This document shows positions 52,024-60,075 of a DNA stretch of 64,000 nucleotides, in pieces. How positions within the stretch are numbered: position 1 is the first letter of the stretch; each line of letters starts with the position of its first letter. The stretch lies in contig WBUH01000004.1 in the NCBI GenBank assembly GCA_008933805.1, positions 124,001 to 188,000 of the forward strand, in the 5' to 3' direction. The notes beneath the pieces were generated by a model, which saw only the letters and a program-made list of their open reading frames with translations, did no database searches and was not told the origin of the DNA. This DNA comes from Bacteroidota bacterium. GTDB taxonomy: Bacteria; Bacteroidota; Bacteroidia; UBA8524. The position numbers and the translations under genes are program-made.

Positions 52024-52386
52024 GTAGCGTTTGTGGCAAAAATATACAAAAAAGGGATGTAGTGTTGGAATATCGGTTAGGTATCGGGGCTTTTAGGTTA
52101 GAGTTATTTAAAAACAATTGCTGATTGAGACAAGTTGTTCAAGCTGCAAATACACGAAAACACAAAGCCATAATACTTAGTGATTTCGGGCCGTTGCAGC
52201 AAACATAACCAAGGGAGGCAACGATTTGAAAGTCGGGTTAATGTGTTATCAGATAAGGTTGCTTTTCGGCGGATTGAAATCCACCACTTTGGCAATTACC
52301 GTATTGTAGCGGACTTAAGTCCGCTACAATACGGTAATCTTAACAGAGCAGGATTTTAATCCTGTTAATAAATAAGGGGAATTTAC
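52024..52386. repeat. 363-bp gene-free region holding composite element B
   Basis: The first 240 bp contain nothing recognisable beyond A/T-rich sequence; the right third is the three-hairpin element at 52267-52364. A frame at 52104-52295 reads PKWWISIRRKA, the same translated hairpin-1 sequence seen near 38450, so it is not a gene. Confidence 0.8.
52267..52364. repeat. three-hairpin composite element, copy B
   Basis: Hairpin 1 (CGGCGGATTGAAATCCACCA, 52267-52286), linker CTTTGGC, hairpin 2 as a perfect 44-bp palindrome at 52295-52338 (ends ATTACC/GGTAAT, variable arm GTATTGTAGC, core GGACTTAAGTCC), linker CTTAACAGAG, and hairpin 3 (CAGGATTTTAATCCTG, 52349-52364). It is the reverse complement of copy A outside the variable arm. 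Confidence 0.92.
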
Positions 52387-53454
52387 CTAAAACGCTATTC
52401 CCAACTTTGTTCCCAGTTCAGTCAAGTCGTTTATTACCGCTTCGGTAAGAGGTATACCGCCGATTAGTCGGTTTGCGTACTCAAACGTTTCGGGTTCACC
52501 CGGTATTAGCACGGTTTGTCCTTCAATGGCAGGAGATGATTTAAACCGTTCAATCCAGTTTTCTATGTGTGTGTTATATTCTTCCAACGGACGGAAACCG
52601 TCAACCCGCATTGCTCCCAAAAAATGACCGATACCTTGACCGGGCATATCAGGGGCAAGAGGTAAGAAGCTGACAAACGGCGGTACCCAAGGACCGTAAT
52701 TTGCTCCCGATAAAACCGCCGAAAATATATCTACTACAGATGCAAGAGCGTACCCTTTGTGGCCGGCTTCTTCCATACTTCCTAATGGCAATAATGCGCC
52801 CCCCTTTTTCAATTCGTTAGGGTCGGTACTGGCTTGTCCGTCTTTGTCTTGCACCCATCCTTGCGGAATGCTTTTGTTCAAACGTTGAGCAATCTCCAGC
52901 TTACCGTTGGCCGCCGCCGAAGTCGCCATATCGCTCACCACAGGCGGGTATTTACCCCCCGGTATTGCAAAACACATGGGGTTAGTACCCAATAAACGTT
53001 CTTTACTATTTGTAGGGGCTACCAGCGGGCTGGCATTCGTCATGCTGATGCCCACCATGTCTTTTTCAACGGCCATTAAAGCGTGGTACGCTCCGATACC
53101 AAAGTGGTTAGAGTTTTTAACCGATACCCAACCGCTTCCTACTGCTTGTGCTTTTTCAATAGCCACCTGCATGGCAAAAGGGGCTACCACCAAACCAAGT
53201 CCGCCATCACCGTCAATAGTTGCTGTTGAAGGAGTTTGGTGTACTACCTGAATGTTGGGCGTGGCGTTAATCCTACCGGCTTCCCACAACCGCACATAGC
53301 CTGATAAACGAGCCACTCCGTGCGAATCGATGCCGCGCATATCGGCCTTTATCAAAACATCAGTCGCCAGCGTAGCGTGTGCATCGCTGCAACCCATTTT
53401 GGTAAATACGTTTTTGCAAAAATCTTCGAGGTGGTTTTTTGAGAAATTTTTCAT
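52387..53454 (-). CDS. Ldh-family (malate/L-lactate/ureidoglycolate-type) oxidoreductase
   Basis: 355 residues of the NAD(P)-dependent 'Ldh_2' family (distinct from classical LDH/MDH). MRGIDSHGVARLSGYV holds the conserved His, NSNHFGIGAYHALMA the substrate/NAD block, MTNASPLVAPTNSKERLLGT and NPMCFAIPG the signature, and DMATSAAANGKLEIA a cofactor-site block. The substrate (malate, lactate, sulfolactate, ureidoglycolate) cannot be decided. The next gene upstream on the same strand encodes a LutA-like protein, consistent with lactate or hydroxyacid use, but the gap of 52 bp leaves the operon uncertain. Confidence 0.9.
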   Translation of the reverse strand: MKNFSKNHLEDFCKNVFTKMGCSDAHATLATDVLIKADMRGIDSHGVARLSGYVRLWEAGRINATPNIQVVHQTPSTATIDGDGGLGLVVAPFAMQVAIEKAQAVGSGWVSVKNSNHFGIGAYHALMAVEKDMVGISMTNASPLVAPTNSKERLLGTNPMCFAIPGGKYPPVVSDMATSAAANGKLEIAQRLNKSIPQGWVQDKDGQASTDPNELKKGGALLPLGSMEEAGHKGYALASVVDIFSAVLSGANYGPWVPPFVSFLPLAPDMPGQGIGHFLGAMRVDGFRPLEEYNTHIENWIERFKSSPAIEGQTVLIPGEPETFEYANRLIGGIPLTEAVINDLTELGTKLGIAF

Positions 53455-53506
53455 GCGTAACAGCGTTTATACGTTAGCCTTTAGCTAAGTATCGCAGCTA
53501 AAAAGA

Positions 53507-54250
53507 CTACCCTATTGCCCTTGCCAGCAAATCTACTATATGTACAGATTTTAGGGGGAGATTTTTCTTTTTGATATAAGCATCCATGTGCATCAAGCAG
53601 CCGGGGTCGTTAGAAACGATGTACTCAGCCCCTGTTTTCAACGCATCATTTACCTTCTGCTCGGCTAACGATACTGAAATATCTTCGTGGTCGGTGGCAA
53701 AAAAACCACCAAAGCCGCAGCATTCTTCAGGGCGGGTCATTTCAATCAGCTCAATCCCTTTAATATTGTGCAACAAGGTACGCGGAGCAGTTTTAATCCC
53801 GCTTTTCAACGATTGGCAACTATCGTGGTAGCAAACTTTGGCGGCAAGGCTCAAACCCAAGTCTTCTTTTTTCAAAACATCCACAATAAACTCGCATATT
53901 TCGTGCAGGTTTTTTTGCAAGCGTTTGCAAGGGTTGTGCAGCATACTGTTGTTAAACAAGTGCGTGTACCACTGGCGCACGGCACCAACGCAAGCTCCCG
54001 AAATAGAAACCGCATGACGGTCATATTGAAACTCGCGGATAAATTTTTCGCCGATTAGTTTGGCATCATCAAAATTACCGTTGGTATAGGCAGGCATTCC
54101 GCAGCAGGTTTGTTCGGTATCATAATTCACCTTACACTCAAGGTATTCCAATACCTTCACCATATTAAACCCTGTTTCGGGGTTTAACTGGTCGATAAGG
54201 CATGGGATATGAATGTCCACCACTATTTGCTTGCCTCTCACCTGAACCAT
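53507..54250 (-). CDS. LutA/YkgE-type Fe-S cluster-binding (CCG domain) protein
   Basis: 247 residues with two cysteine-rich CCG domains: HIPCLIDQLNPETG, EQTCCGMPAYTNG, then CYHDSCQSLKSG and RPEECCGFGGFFAT, VSNDPGCLMHMD. This is the LutA part of the LutABC L-lactate oxidation complex or a heterodisulfide-reductase/GlpC-like subunit. LutB and LutC are not next to it, which is unusual; they may be elsewhere. A lactate-related role agrees with the neighbouring Ldh-family gene. Confidence 0.88.
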   Translation of the reverse strand: MVQVRGKQIVVDIHIPCLIDQLNPETGFNMVKVLEYLECKVNYDTEQTCCGMPAYTNGNFDDAKLIGEKFIREFQYDRHAVSISGACVGAVRQWYTHLFNNSMLHNPCKRLQKNLHEICEFIVDVLKKEDLGLSLAAKVCYHDSCQSLKSGIKTAPRTLLHNIKGIELIEMTRPEECCGFGGFFATDHEDISVSLAEQKVNDALKTGAEYIVSNDPGCLMHMDAYIKKKNLPLKSVHIVDLLARAIG

Positions 54251-54528
54251 CTTAGTGCAAACCTACATTTTTTTGTTGTGATGCCCTTGCCCCGCATACA
54301 ACATTTGTTAACAGGTGGTTAATAAGCTGTATTTCAATCAATGGTAAAATATGCTTCGTTTGCTATGCAGTTGTAGGGGGTTGTTCGTATTCGTTTAAGA
54401 ACGGTGATAGGTCCTCTCATCATGTTTATACGTTATTGAAGGTTTGTGCATCTTTACAAAAACCCAATAGGTAGCATATTAAAATAATCGTTTTGTAACT
54501 TTCGTTTTCTTTGATTAAACGACCTTAC

Positions 54529-55404
54529 ATGAAGAACCTTGCCAATTTTTTGTTGTTGCTTGTATTGATTTTTTCTTTGGGATGTACTTCCAAAAAGAAA
54601 CAAGCCCGATACCTCGACTATAAGAGTTTTAAAGACGGCTACGCCAAGGTAAACGACAGTTTGTATGTCGGTATTGGTGAGGTAAGCAATGCTGAATTCA
54701 ATAAATTCCTGAATTATTTGAGAAGTAGCCAACAGGCAACATTAGCGGAAATGTACAACTTTGATACTGCCCAATGGAGTGTCGGCTTGAATGTTTGGGG
54801 GCCTATGGGGAAATATTACCACAGCCACGTCGCATACAAAGACTACCCGGCTGTAAATGTAAGTTATGAAGGGGCTGTAGCATATTGCCAATGGCTTACT
54901 GATGAATACCAAAAGAACCCTAAGAGGAGGTTTAAGAAAGTTATTTTTAGATTACCCACGGAAACTGAATGGAAACAGGCTGCGCGCGGAGGGAGAGAAA
55001 ATTTTGAATTTCCTTGGGGAGGTCCATTCTTGCGGAATTCAAGAGGTAATCACTTAGCGAATTATAGAAGCATTCCGGAAAGCAGTGCAAAGGATACTGT
55101 AATTAATAATTTAGATGTGGTGATTATCAACCGTAATGTTGCAGGGAGCTTGGCAAGTGCAGTAAGCGACAATAGTATCATCACTACTCCTGTAAAAAGT
55201 TACTGGCCAAATTCATACGGACTTTACAATATGGCAGGAAATGTGAGCGAAATGCTGGCTGAAAAAGGACATACTAAAGGTGGGAACTGGCGAAGTTTAG
55301 GGTATTATTTAAGAATTGACGCTGAGGATGAATTCGGGGGAAAGCAATTAACACCTTCGCCATTGGTGGGCTTTAGAGTATTTGCAGAAATAGTTGAGAA
55401 ATAA
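54529..55404 (+). CDS. SUMF1/formylglycine-generating-enzyme-like lipoprotein (GldJ/GldK-like family)
   Basis: 291 residues from ATG 54529. The lipobox is FSLGC at the end of the signal MKNLANFLLLLVLIFSLGC. The FGE-sulfatase domain follows: VGIGEVSNAEFNKFL, YPAVNVSYEGAVAYCQWLTD, FRLPTETEWKQAARGG, YGLYNMAGNVSEML, KGGNWRS and VGFRVFAE. In Bacteroidota this fold without the enzyme's cysteines occurs in gliding/type IX lipoproteins GldJ and GldK and in many paralogues. The copper-binding Cys pair of true FGE is not seen, so an enzymatic role is unlikely. Single gene. Confidence 0.85.
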   Translation: MKNLANFLLLLVLIFSLGCTSKKKQARYLDYKSFKDGYAKVNDSLYVGIGEVSNAEFNKFLNYLRSSQQATLAEMYNFDTAQWSVGLNVWGPMGKYYHSHVAYKDYPAVNVSYEGAVAYCQWLTDEYQKNPKRRFKKVIFRLPTETEWKQAARGGRENFEFPWGGPFLRNSRGNHLANYRSIPESSAKDTVINNLDVVIINRNVAGSLASAVSDNSIITTPVKSYWPNSYGLYNMAGNVSEMLAEKGHTKGGNWRSLGYYLRIDAEDEFGGKQLTPSPLVGFRVFAEIVEK

Positions 55405-55443
55405 AAGGAATCAAAAAATCTCAAAATCAAAAATCATTAAATA

Positions 55444-56784
55444 TCAAGGGCAAACCCACAACGGGCGGCGACCGTATTTCTCAAGATTTTGCCCCATAGT
55501 TTCGGGCATGGAGTGAAAATAAAAACGGTAATGGTGGTAGGTTAGTGAGTCGTTGCCAAGCGCGGGTAATACATTTATTCTTGTATTAAACACAAACACA
55601 GTAACAGCCAATCCCAGCACAATATACATGGGCAGCATATTTCCGTCGCGTTCCCACGTTTTTATCACCCCGAAAACAAGCAACAAAATAAGGACTACGG
55701 CGGGCTGGTAGATACGGGCAATCCAATCACCACGCATTTGCCATCCCTCGTAATAGGGAGCCATGTTGTTAAACACAAATACCGTAAGCATACTCACTGC
55801 AATAGCCCAAAAGGGCAAATCAAGCACAATGCTGCGGGTCACTTTTCCCATTACAATTACCACACAAAACAGCACCGCCAAATAAAAATACGTAGCATCA
55901 AAAAAGTTACGGTACAGCAAGTAGGGTAGTTTTTTGAAATTAGCCCACAACACATCACCCGTTGCGCCCAAATACGCATTGATAATGTTGCCGTATATGT
56001 CAGTATTTCCGCTGGATTGTGGTAACGTTCTCCCGCTCAAAAACCATAGCCAAAGGGCAAGGGGTAATACCAACATCACCATTGATACCGGAATAGCGCG
56101 CCACTTTTTTTGCAGCAACAGCAACAAACCAAAAGCAGGGATAAAAAATATGTAGGTGTCGTACGCCAAAAAGCTGATACCCGCCAACAGACTATACACC
56201 GCCGTTTTACGTAAACTGCGGGTTTCCCAAACTTTATACAGCAATATGGTAAGCACCAGTGTGCAGGCGGTTATTAAAATATGCGGATAGGGCATCCCGC
56301 TCCAATACATAGTGGCGGGGTAAGCACTCAGCAACACCAGCCCCACGAAGGAGGCCGTTTTGCCCCAGCGTTTTTTGGCCCACAGGCAAAACCACACCAG
56401 TGCGGCAATATTCAGTACTATGGCTATTACAAAACCTCCCCCCGTAAAACCAAACATCTTCATAAACGGGTAGCTTACCATGTACAGCAACGGACGACGC
56501 AGTAAATATGCCCAGTTCCATTCTTCCTTCGGTTTGCCATCAATCAGTTTATAGTTAGCTATGTAGTGCTTGTGGTCGTAATTGGCAATGTAATAACAGC
56601 CCAGTTCATTAAAATCCGTATCCCCCTCAATGCTAATGTAATCCCCTTGGTCGTTTACCAAATGCGGATTGGCTAGCGTTGCCGCATAGGGAGCCAGCGT
56701 GCCGCTGCACAACCACATTTGCAGGGCAAACACCATGCAAAAAAACACCAACAGCCAAGTAAAATACCTTTTTATAAAGGGCAT
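55444..56784 (-). CDS. polytopic membrane protein, ArnT/GT-C-like
   Basis: 446 residues with about ten helices, starting MPFIKRYFTWLLVFFCMVFA. After the first helix come an acidic loop (NDQGDYISIEGDTDFNELGC) and a WNWAYLLRRPLLYMVSYPFM segment, the layout of GT-C family first loops. No diagnostic family motif is visible. It probably handles glycan or lipid-linked sugars at the inner membrane; function otherwise unknown. Divergent from gmk. Confidence 0.65.
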   Translation of the reverse strand: MPFIKRYFTWLLVFFCMVFALQMWLCSGTLAPYAATLANPHLVNDQGDYISIEGDTDFNELGCYYIANYDHKHYIANYKLIDGKPKEEWNWAYLLRRPLLYMVSYPFMKMFGFTGGGFVIAIVLNIAALVWFCLWAKKRWGKTASFVGLVLLSAYPATMYWSGMPYPHILITACTLVLTILLYKVWETRSLRKTAVYSLLAGISFLAYDTYIFFIPAFGLLLLLQKKWRAIPVSMVMLVLPLALWLWFLSGRTLPQSSGNTDIYGNIINAYLGATGDVLWANFKKLPYLLYRNFFDATYFYLAVLFCVVIVMGKVTRSIVLDLPFWAIAVSMLTVFVFNNMAPYYEGWQMRGDWIARIYQPAVVLILLLVFGVIKTWERDGNMLPMYIVLGLAVTVFVFNTRINVLPALGNDSLTYHHYRFYFHSMPETMGQNLEKYGRRPLWVCP

Positions 56785-56886
56785 GGTGCAAGTATAACTA
56801 TTTTACAGATTATGAAGTAACGCCTTATTGCAGGTGTTTACTTTAGGCCACGCAAAGGGCACTACTGTATAATGCTTAAAATGTAT

Positions 56887-56894
56887 TTACTTTG
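56887..56894 (+). promoter_or_regulatory. -7-like element TTACTTTG before gmk
   Basis: One mismatch to TAnnTTTG. It lies inside the longer gmk reading frame and downstream of both in-frame ATGs (56872 and 56881), which argues for translation from the later TTG at 56914. Confidence 0.5.
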
Positions 56895-56913
56895 CCGCGA
56901 TTTTAAATGCGTT

Positions 56914-57480
56914 TTGCAAGGTAAACTCATCATCATATCAGCCCCTTCGGGTTCAGGAAAAACCACTATTGCCAAGTATCTTCTGGCACAAATGCCTGTG
57001 CTCGAGTTTTCAATATCGGCCACTACACGTTCAAAACGTCCGGGCGAAGAACACGGTAAAGATTATTATTTTATCTCAGTAGATGAATTTAATACCCGTG
57101 TGGCAAACGGCGAATTTGTAGAACACGAAGAAGTGTACGAAGGTGTTTTTTACGGCACATTGAAAAGCGAAGTGGAGCGGATATGGGCCAAAGGCCATCA
57201 CGTGGTGTTTGATGTGGATGTGGTAGGAGCTAAAAATTTGAAGCAGATGTACGGCGATAAGGCTCTGCTGATGTTTATTACTCTGCCAGATTTTGAAACC
57301 CTCGAAAACCGCCTGCGCAGCCGCAGTACCGAAACTGCCGAACAGCTGGATATGCGACTTGGCAAAGCCCGCCACGAGCTTGAGTATGAAAAATACGCGG
57401 ATGTGCGGCTGATTAATGATGTGCTGGAAAATGCCCAACAACGGGCACAGCAAATAGTAACCCGGTTTATCCAATCTTAA
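56914..57480 (+). CDS. gmk: guanylate kinase (TTG start)
   Basis: 188 residues from TTG 56914, giving the family N-terminus (M)QGKLIIISAPSGSGKTTIAK with P-loop SAPSGSGKTT. SISATTRSKRPGEEHGKDYY is the GMP-binding block, FVEHEEVYEGVFYGTLKSEV the second, and DVDVVGAKNLKQ the catalytic core. The frame extends upstream to ATGs at 56872 and 56881, but that addition (YLLCRDFKC) is foreign to the family and contains a promoter element. It phosphorylates GMP to GDP. nadD follows by 11 bp, an arrangement seen in other Bacteroidota. Confidence 0.93.
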   Translation: MQGKLIIISAPSGSGKTTIAKYLLAQMPVLEFSISATTRSKRPGEEHGKDYYFISVDEFNTRVANGEFVEHEEVYEGVFYGTLKSEVERIWAKGHHVVFDVDVVGAKNLKQMYGDKALLMFITLPDFETLENRLRSRSTETAEQLDMRLGKARHELEYEKYADVRLINDVLENAQQRAQQIVTRFIQS

Positions 57481-57491
57481 CCCCTGCCCCC

Positions 57492-58076
57492 TTGAATATA
57501 GGACTGTTTTTTGGCTCGTTTAATCCCATACACATTGGGCATCTTATCATAGCCAATTATATGCGCCACTTTGGGCGGTTGGATGAAGTGTGGTTTATTG
57601 TATCGCCCCAAAACCCTTTTAAAACCCACAGCGATTTATTGCCCCAACAGCAACGCCTGCAAATGGTGAAACTGGCCATTGGCAACAAAGGATATTTAAA
57701 AGCCAGCGATGTTGAGTTTGGCTTGCCCCTCCCCTCGTACACGGTTGATACATTGCGCCATTTGCGCAGCAGTAATCCGCAGCACGTTTTTAAAATAATT
57801 ATGGGGAGCGATAACCTTGCTTCGTTTAATAAGTGGAAGGATTTTAAGGAGATTTTAGCACACCACCAATTACTGGTGTACCATCGTTTCGGGTATCGGA
57901 GCGACGAAATGGAAAAGCATCCTAACATTATTTTTTACGATGCTCCGGTGTTGCATATATCAGCTACATACGTCCGTGATTTAATAGGCCAAAAAGCCCC
58001 TATCGGGTATCTTGTTACCCCGGAGGTAGAAGAATACATTGCAGCTAATAAATGTTTTGAAGCGGGCAATGCCTAG
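57492..58076 (+). CDS. nadD: nicotinate-nucleotide adenylyltransferase (TTG start)
   Basis: 194 residues read from TTG 57492. GLFFGSFNPIHIGHLIIANY contains the nucleotidyltransferase HxGH motif; PLPSYTVDTLRHL, IIMGSDNLASFNKWKDFKEI and HISATYVRDLIGQ (the ISSTxxR-like motif) complete the family. No in-frame ATG would keep the first motif complete, so TTG is needed. It makes nicotinate adenine dinucleotide in NAD synthesis. Co-transcribed with gmk. Confidence 0.94.
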   Translation: MNIGLFFGSFNPIHIGHLIIANYMRHFGRLDEVWFIVSPQNPFKTHSDLLPQQQRLQMVKLAIGNKGYLKASDVEFGLPLPSYTVDTLRHLRSSNPQHVFKIIMGSDNLASFNKWKDFKEILAHHQLLVYHRFGYRSDEMEKHPNIIFYDAPVLHISATYVRDLIGQKAPIGYLVTPEVEEYIAANKCFEAGNA

Positions 58077-58090
58077 GGGAACAGACCACC

Positions 58091-58374
58091 GCGCTCCTTC
58101 GGCAGGCCCAGGATGGCAACCGTACTAATACGACTATCGTCGTGCGGAAGTCCCCTTTTAGGGGATTTAGGGGTCGGGTTTGCTGTCATGCTGAACGATA
58201 GTGAAGCATCTTATCACCCCTTATTAACAAATTTGCGATAAGGTTCTCCCCTGCGGTCAGAATGACAACAGTGGTTAATTCTTTCCCAAAAACATACTGC
58301 TGTAATGGTCTTGTGCGGCTGATTCCCACTAGTAAGGGGGAACACAAGGGGGTGTCGGAAAGCTTTAACCCATC
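58091..58374. repeat. 284-bp repeat, copy 1
   Basis: Complete copy from GCGCTCCTTCGG to the next GCGCTCC. It shares long exact runs with copy 2, such as the stretch from AATTCTTTCCCAAAAACA to ACTAGTAAGGGGGAACACAA. Confidence 0.9.
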
Positions 58375-58657
58375 GCGCTCCTCCGGCGGGCTTTAGATGG
58401 CAACCGCACTAATACGACTATGTCGTGCGAAAGTTCCCTTTTTGGGGGTTTAGGGGTCGGGGTTGCTGTCATGCTGAACGATAGTGAAGCATCTTCGCTC
58501 ACTCTGTTAACACATTTGTAAGAAGGTTCTTCCCTGCGGTCAGAATGACAACCGTGGTTAATTCTTTCCCAAAAACATACTGCTGTAATGAACTTGTGCG
58601 GCTGATTCCCACTAGTAAGGGGGAACACAAGGGGGTGTCGGAAAGCTTTAACCCTCC
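58375..58657. repeat. 284-bp repeat, copy 2
   Basis: Complete copy, diverged from copy 1 mainly in the first 120 bp and in the loop after GAAGCATCTT. Confidence 0.9.
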
Positions 58658-58840
58658 GCGCTCCTTCGGCAGGCTCAGGACGGTAACCGCACTAATACGA
58701 CTATCGTCGTGCGGAAGTCCCCTTTTAGGGGATTTAGGGTTCAGGTTTGCTGTAATGCTGAACGATAGTGAAGCATCTTGTTTCATCCTTTTTACATACT
58801 TGCGATAAGATTCTTCCCTGCGGTCAGAAGGGCAAGCGGA
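58658..58840. repeat. 284-bp repeat, copy 3 (truncated)
   Basis: Matches the first about 180 bp of the unit (to CTGCGGTCAGAAGGGC) and lacks the AATTCTTTCCC... tail. It abuts the 3' end of the Sua5/YciO gene. Confidence 0.88.
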
Positions 58841-58844
58841 TGCA

Positions 58845-59459
58845 CTAAATTTCAACAATCCCTTTTCCTTGGCGTATAATTTCGGGTACTTCACCCGTAC
58901 AGTCTATCACCGTTGAGGGTTGATTGCCTCCCGCCCCACCGTCAATTACCACATCGGTAATCTTTTCATACACCCCATAAATTTCTTCGGGCTCGGTTAA
59001 ATATTCCTGAATCTCGTCTTCGCTATGTATCGACGATGAAACCATCGGATGTCCCAGTTTTTCAATAATAGCCTGGCAAATAGCATTATCAGGCACCCGG
59101 ATACCCACCGTTTTTTTGTTGGTCTTAAAAATTTTAGGCACATTGCTGTTGGCCTTTAAAATAAAGGTATAAGGACCGGGCAGTACCCTTTTCATCAGCT
59201 TAAAGGTAGGCGTGCCTATGGGCGTGGTAAATTCTGATAAATTGCCCAAATCTTTACAAATGAGCGAAAGGTTGGCCTTCTCGGGTTTTTTGCCTAAAAC
59301 ACGGCAAACCCTTTCAATAGCGCGGTTATTAAAGGCATCGCAGCCCAAAGCATAAATACTATCGGTGGGGAAAACAACAATCCCCCCTTTAGCAATTACC
59401 TCCACTACTTTTTCAATTAATCGGTCTTGGGGGTTATCGGGGTGAATTTCAAGAAGCAT
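58845..59459 (-). CDS. Sua5/YciO/YrdC-family protein (L-threonylcarbamoyladenylate synthase-like)
   Basis: 204 residues of a single YrdC domain. GGIVVFPTDSIYALGCDAFN is the family opening (P.DT.YgLg; here PTDSIYALG), LSLICKDLGNLSEF, VLPGPYTFILKA and GIRVPDNAICQAII follow, and PMVSSSIHSEDE is the ATP/threonine site (S.N in true TsaC is changed to SSIHS). Members make threonylcarbamoyl-AMP for the tRNA t6A modification, but the YciO branch may not. The shape of the key motifs fits the YciO side better. Confidence 0.88.
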   Translation of the reverse strand: MLLEIHPDNPQDRLIEKVVEVIAKGGIVVFPTDSIYALGCDAFNNRAIERVCRVLGKKPEKANLSLICKDLGNLSEFTTPIGTPTFKLMKRVLPGPYTFILKANSNVPKIFKTNKKTVGIRVPDNAICQAIIEKLGHPMVSSSIHSEDEIQEYLTEPEEIYGVYEKITDVVIDGGAGGNQPSTVIDCTGEVPEIIRQGKGIVEI

Positions 59460-59694
59460 ACTACAAAGTTCGGTAAAAAACAGCCAATAAACAGGGGTTA
59501 AGAAACCGGTAATAAAGCCTGTTATTTATGCCTGAAAAAGTAAGTTCGTGTCATAATCAACACTACTTTGTGTAAAATAAAAGGTGCTATATAACAACAT
59601 TTAGGAAACCTGAGCTCCCGAATATTAAAAATTATAGGTATGATTTACACTATTTTAGCCCCAATTAAGTACTTTCGCAGTTAACATACCTTAC

Positions 59695-60075
59695 ATGGCA
59701 AAAAAGTTACTTGCTGTAGATGACGAAAAGTCGATACTGATGATTCTGAACCACGTTTTCGGAAAAAAATACGAGGTGGTGCAGAAAACCAATGCAAAGG
59801 ATGCACTTGAGTGGATGCAGCAGGGTAATATTCCCGACGTAATTATAGCTGATATGAATATGCCTGAAATGAGCGGTTTGGACTTTATACACCAAATACG
59901 TTCAAGCGGCTTTTTCAGAGAAATTCCGTTGGTAATGCTTTCAGGTAACGAGAGTACCGCTGATAAAATAAAATGCTTGAAAGCGGGTGCCGACGATTAT
60001 ATGGTGAAGCCTTTTAATCCCGAAGAATTAGAAGCCCGCATAGAAAATATTTTCCGTAGGATAAAGAATGACTAA
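59695..60075 (+). CDS. single-domain response regulator (CheY-like)
   Basis: 126 residues, receiver domain only: acidic pocket LAVDDEKS, phospho-acceptor Asp in DVIIADMNMPEMSG (about 53), Ser in VMLSGNES and Lys in DYMVKPFNPEELE. No output domain is present, so it must act through a protein partner. Its stop overlaps the next gene, a receiver-fused sugar transferase, by 8 bp, which makes that enzyme the obvious candidate. The cognate kinase is not in the window. Confidence 0.93.
   Translation: MAKKLLAVDDEKSILMILNHVFGKKYEVVQKTNAKDALEWMQQGNIPDVIIADMNMPEMSGLDFIHQIRSSGFFREIPLVMLSGNESTADKIKCLKAGADDYMVKPFNPEELEARIENIFRRIKND

Larger units (their letters stand above)
58077..58844. repeat. 768-bp gene-free region: three tandem copies of a 284-bp repeat
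   Basis: No real gene; several frames read the same repeat. Copies start at GCGCTCC in 58091, 58375 and 58658 (periods 284 and 283), the third cut off after about 180 bp. Each copy contains the hairpin ACTAATACGACTAT.., a CCCCTTTTAGGGG hairpin, a segment from GTCATGCTGAACGATAGTGA to CTGCGGTCAGAATGAC whose ends pair, and the tail AACACAAGGGGGTGTCGGA. Confidence 0.9.

Noticed and set aside
58365-58894. Several open frames of 87-131 codons in the 58-kb repeat region
   Set aside because: They read the same 284-bp tandem repeat in different registers, have no family resemblance and partly overlap the Sua5/YciO gene.
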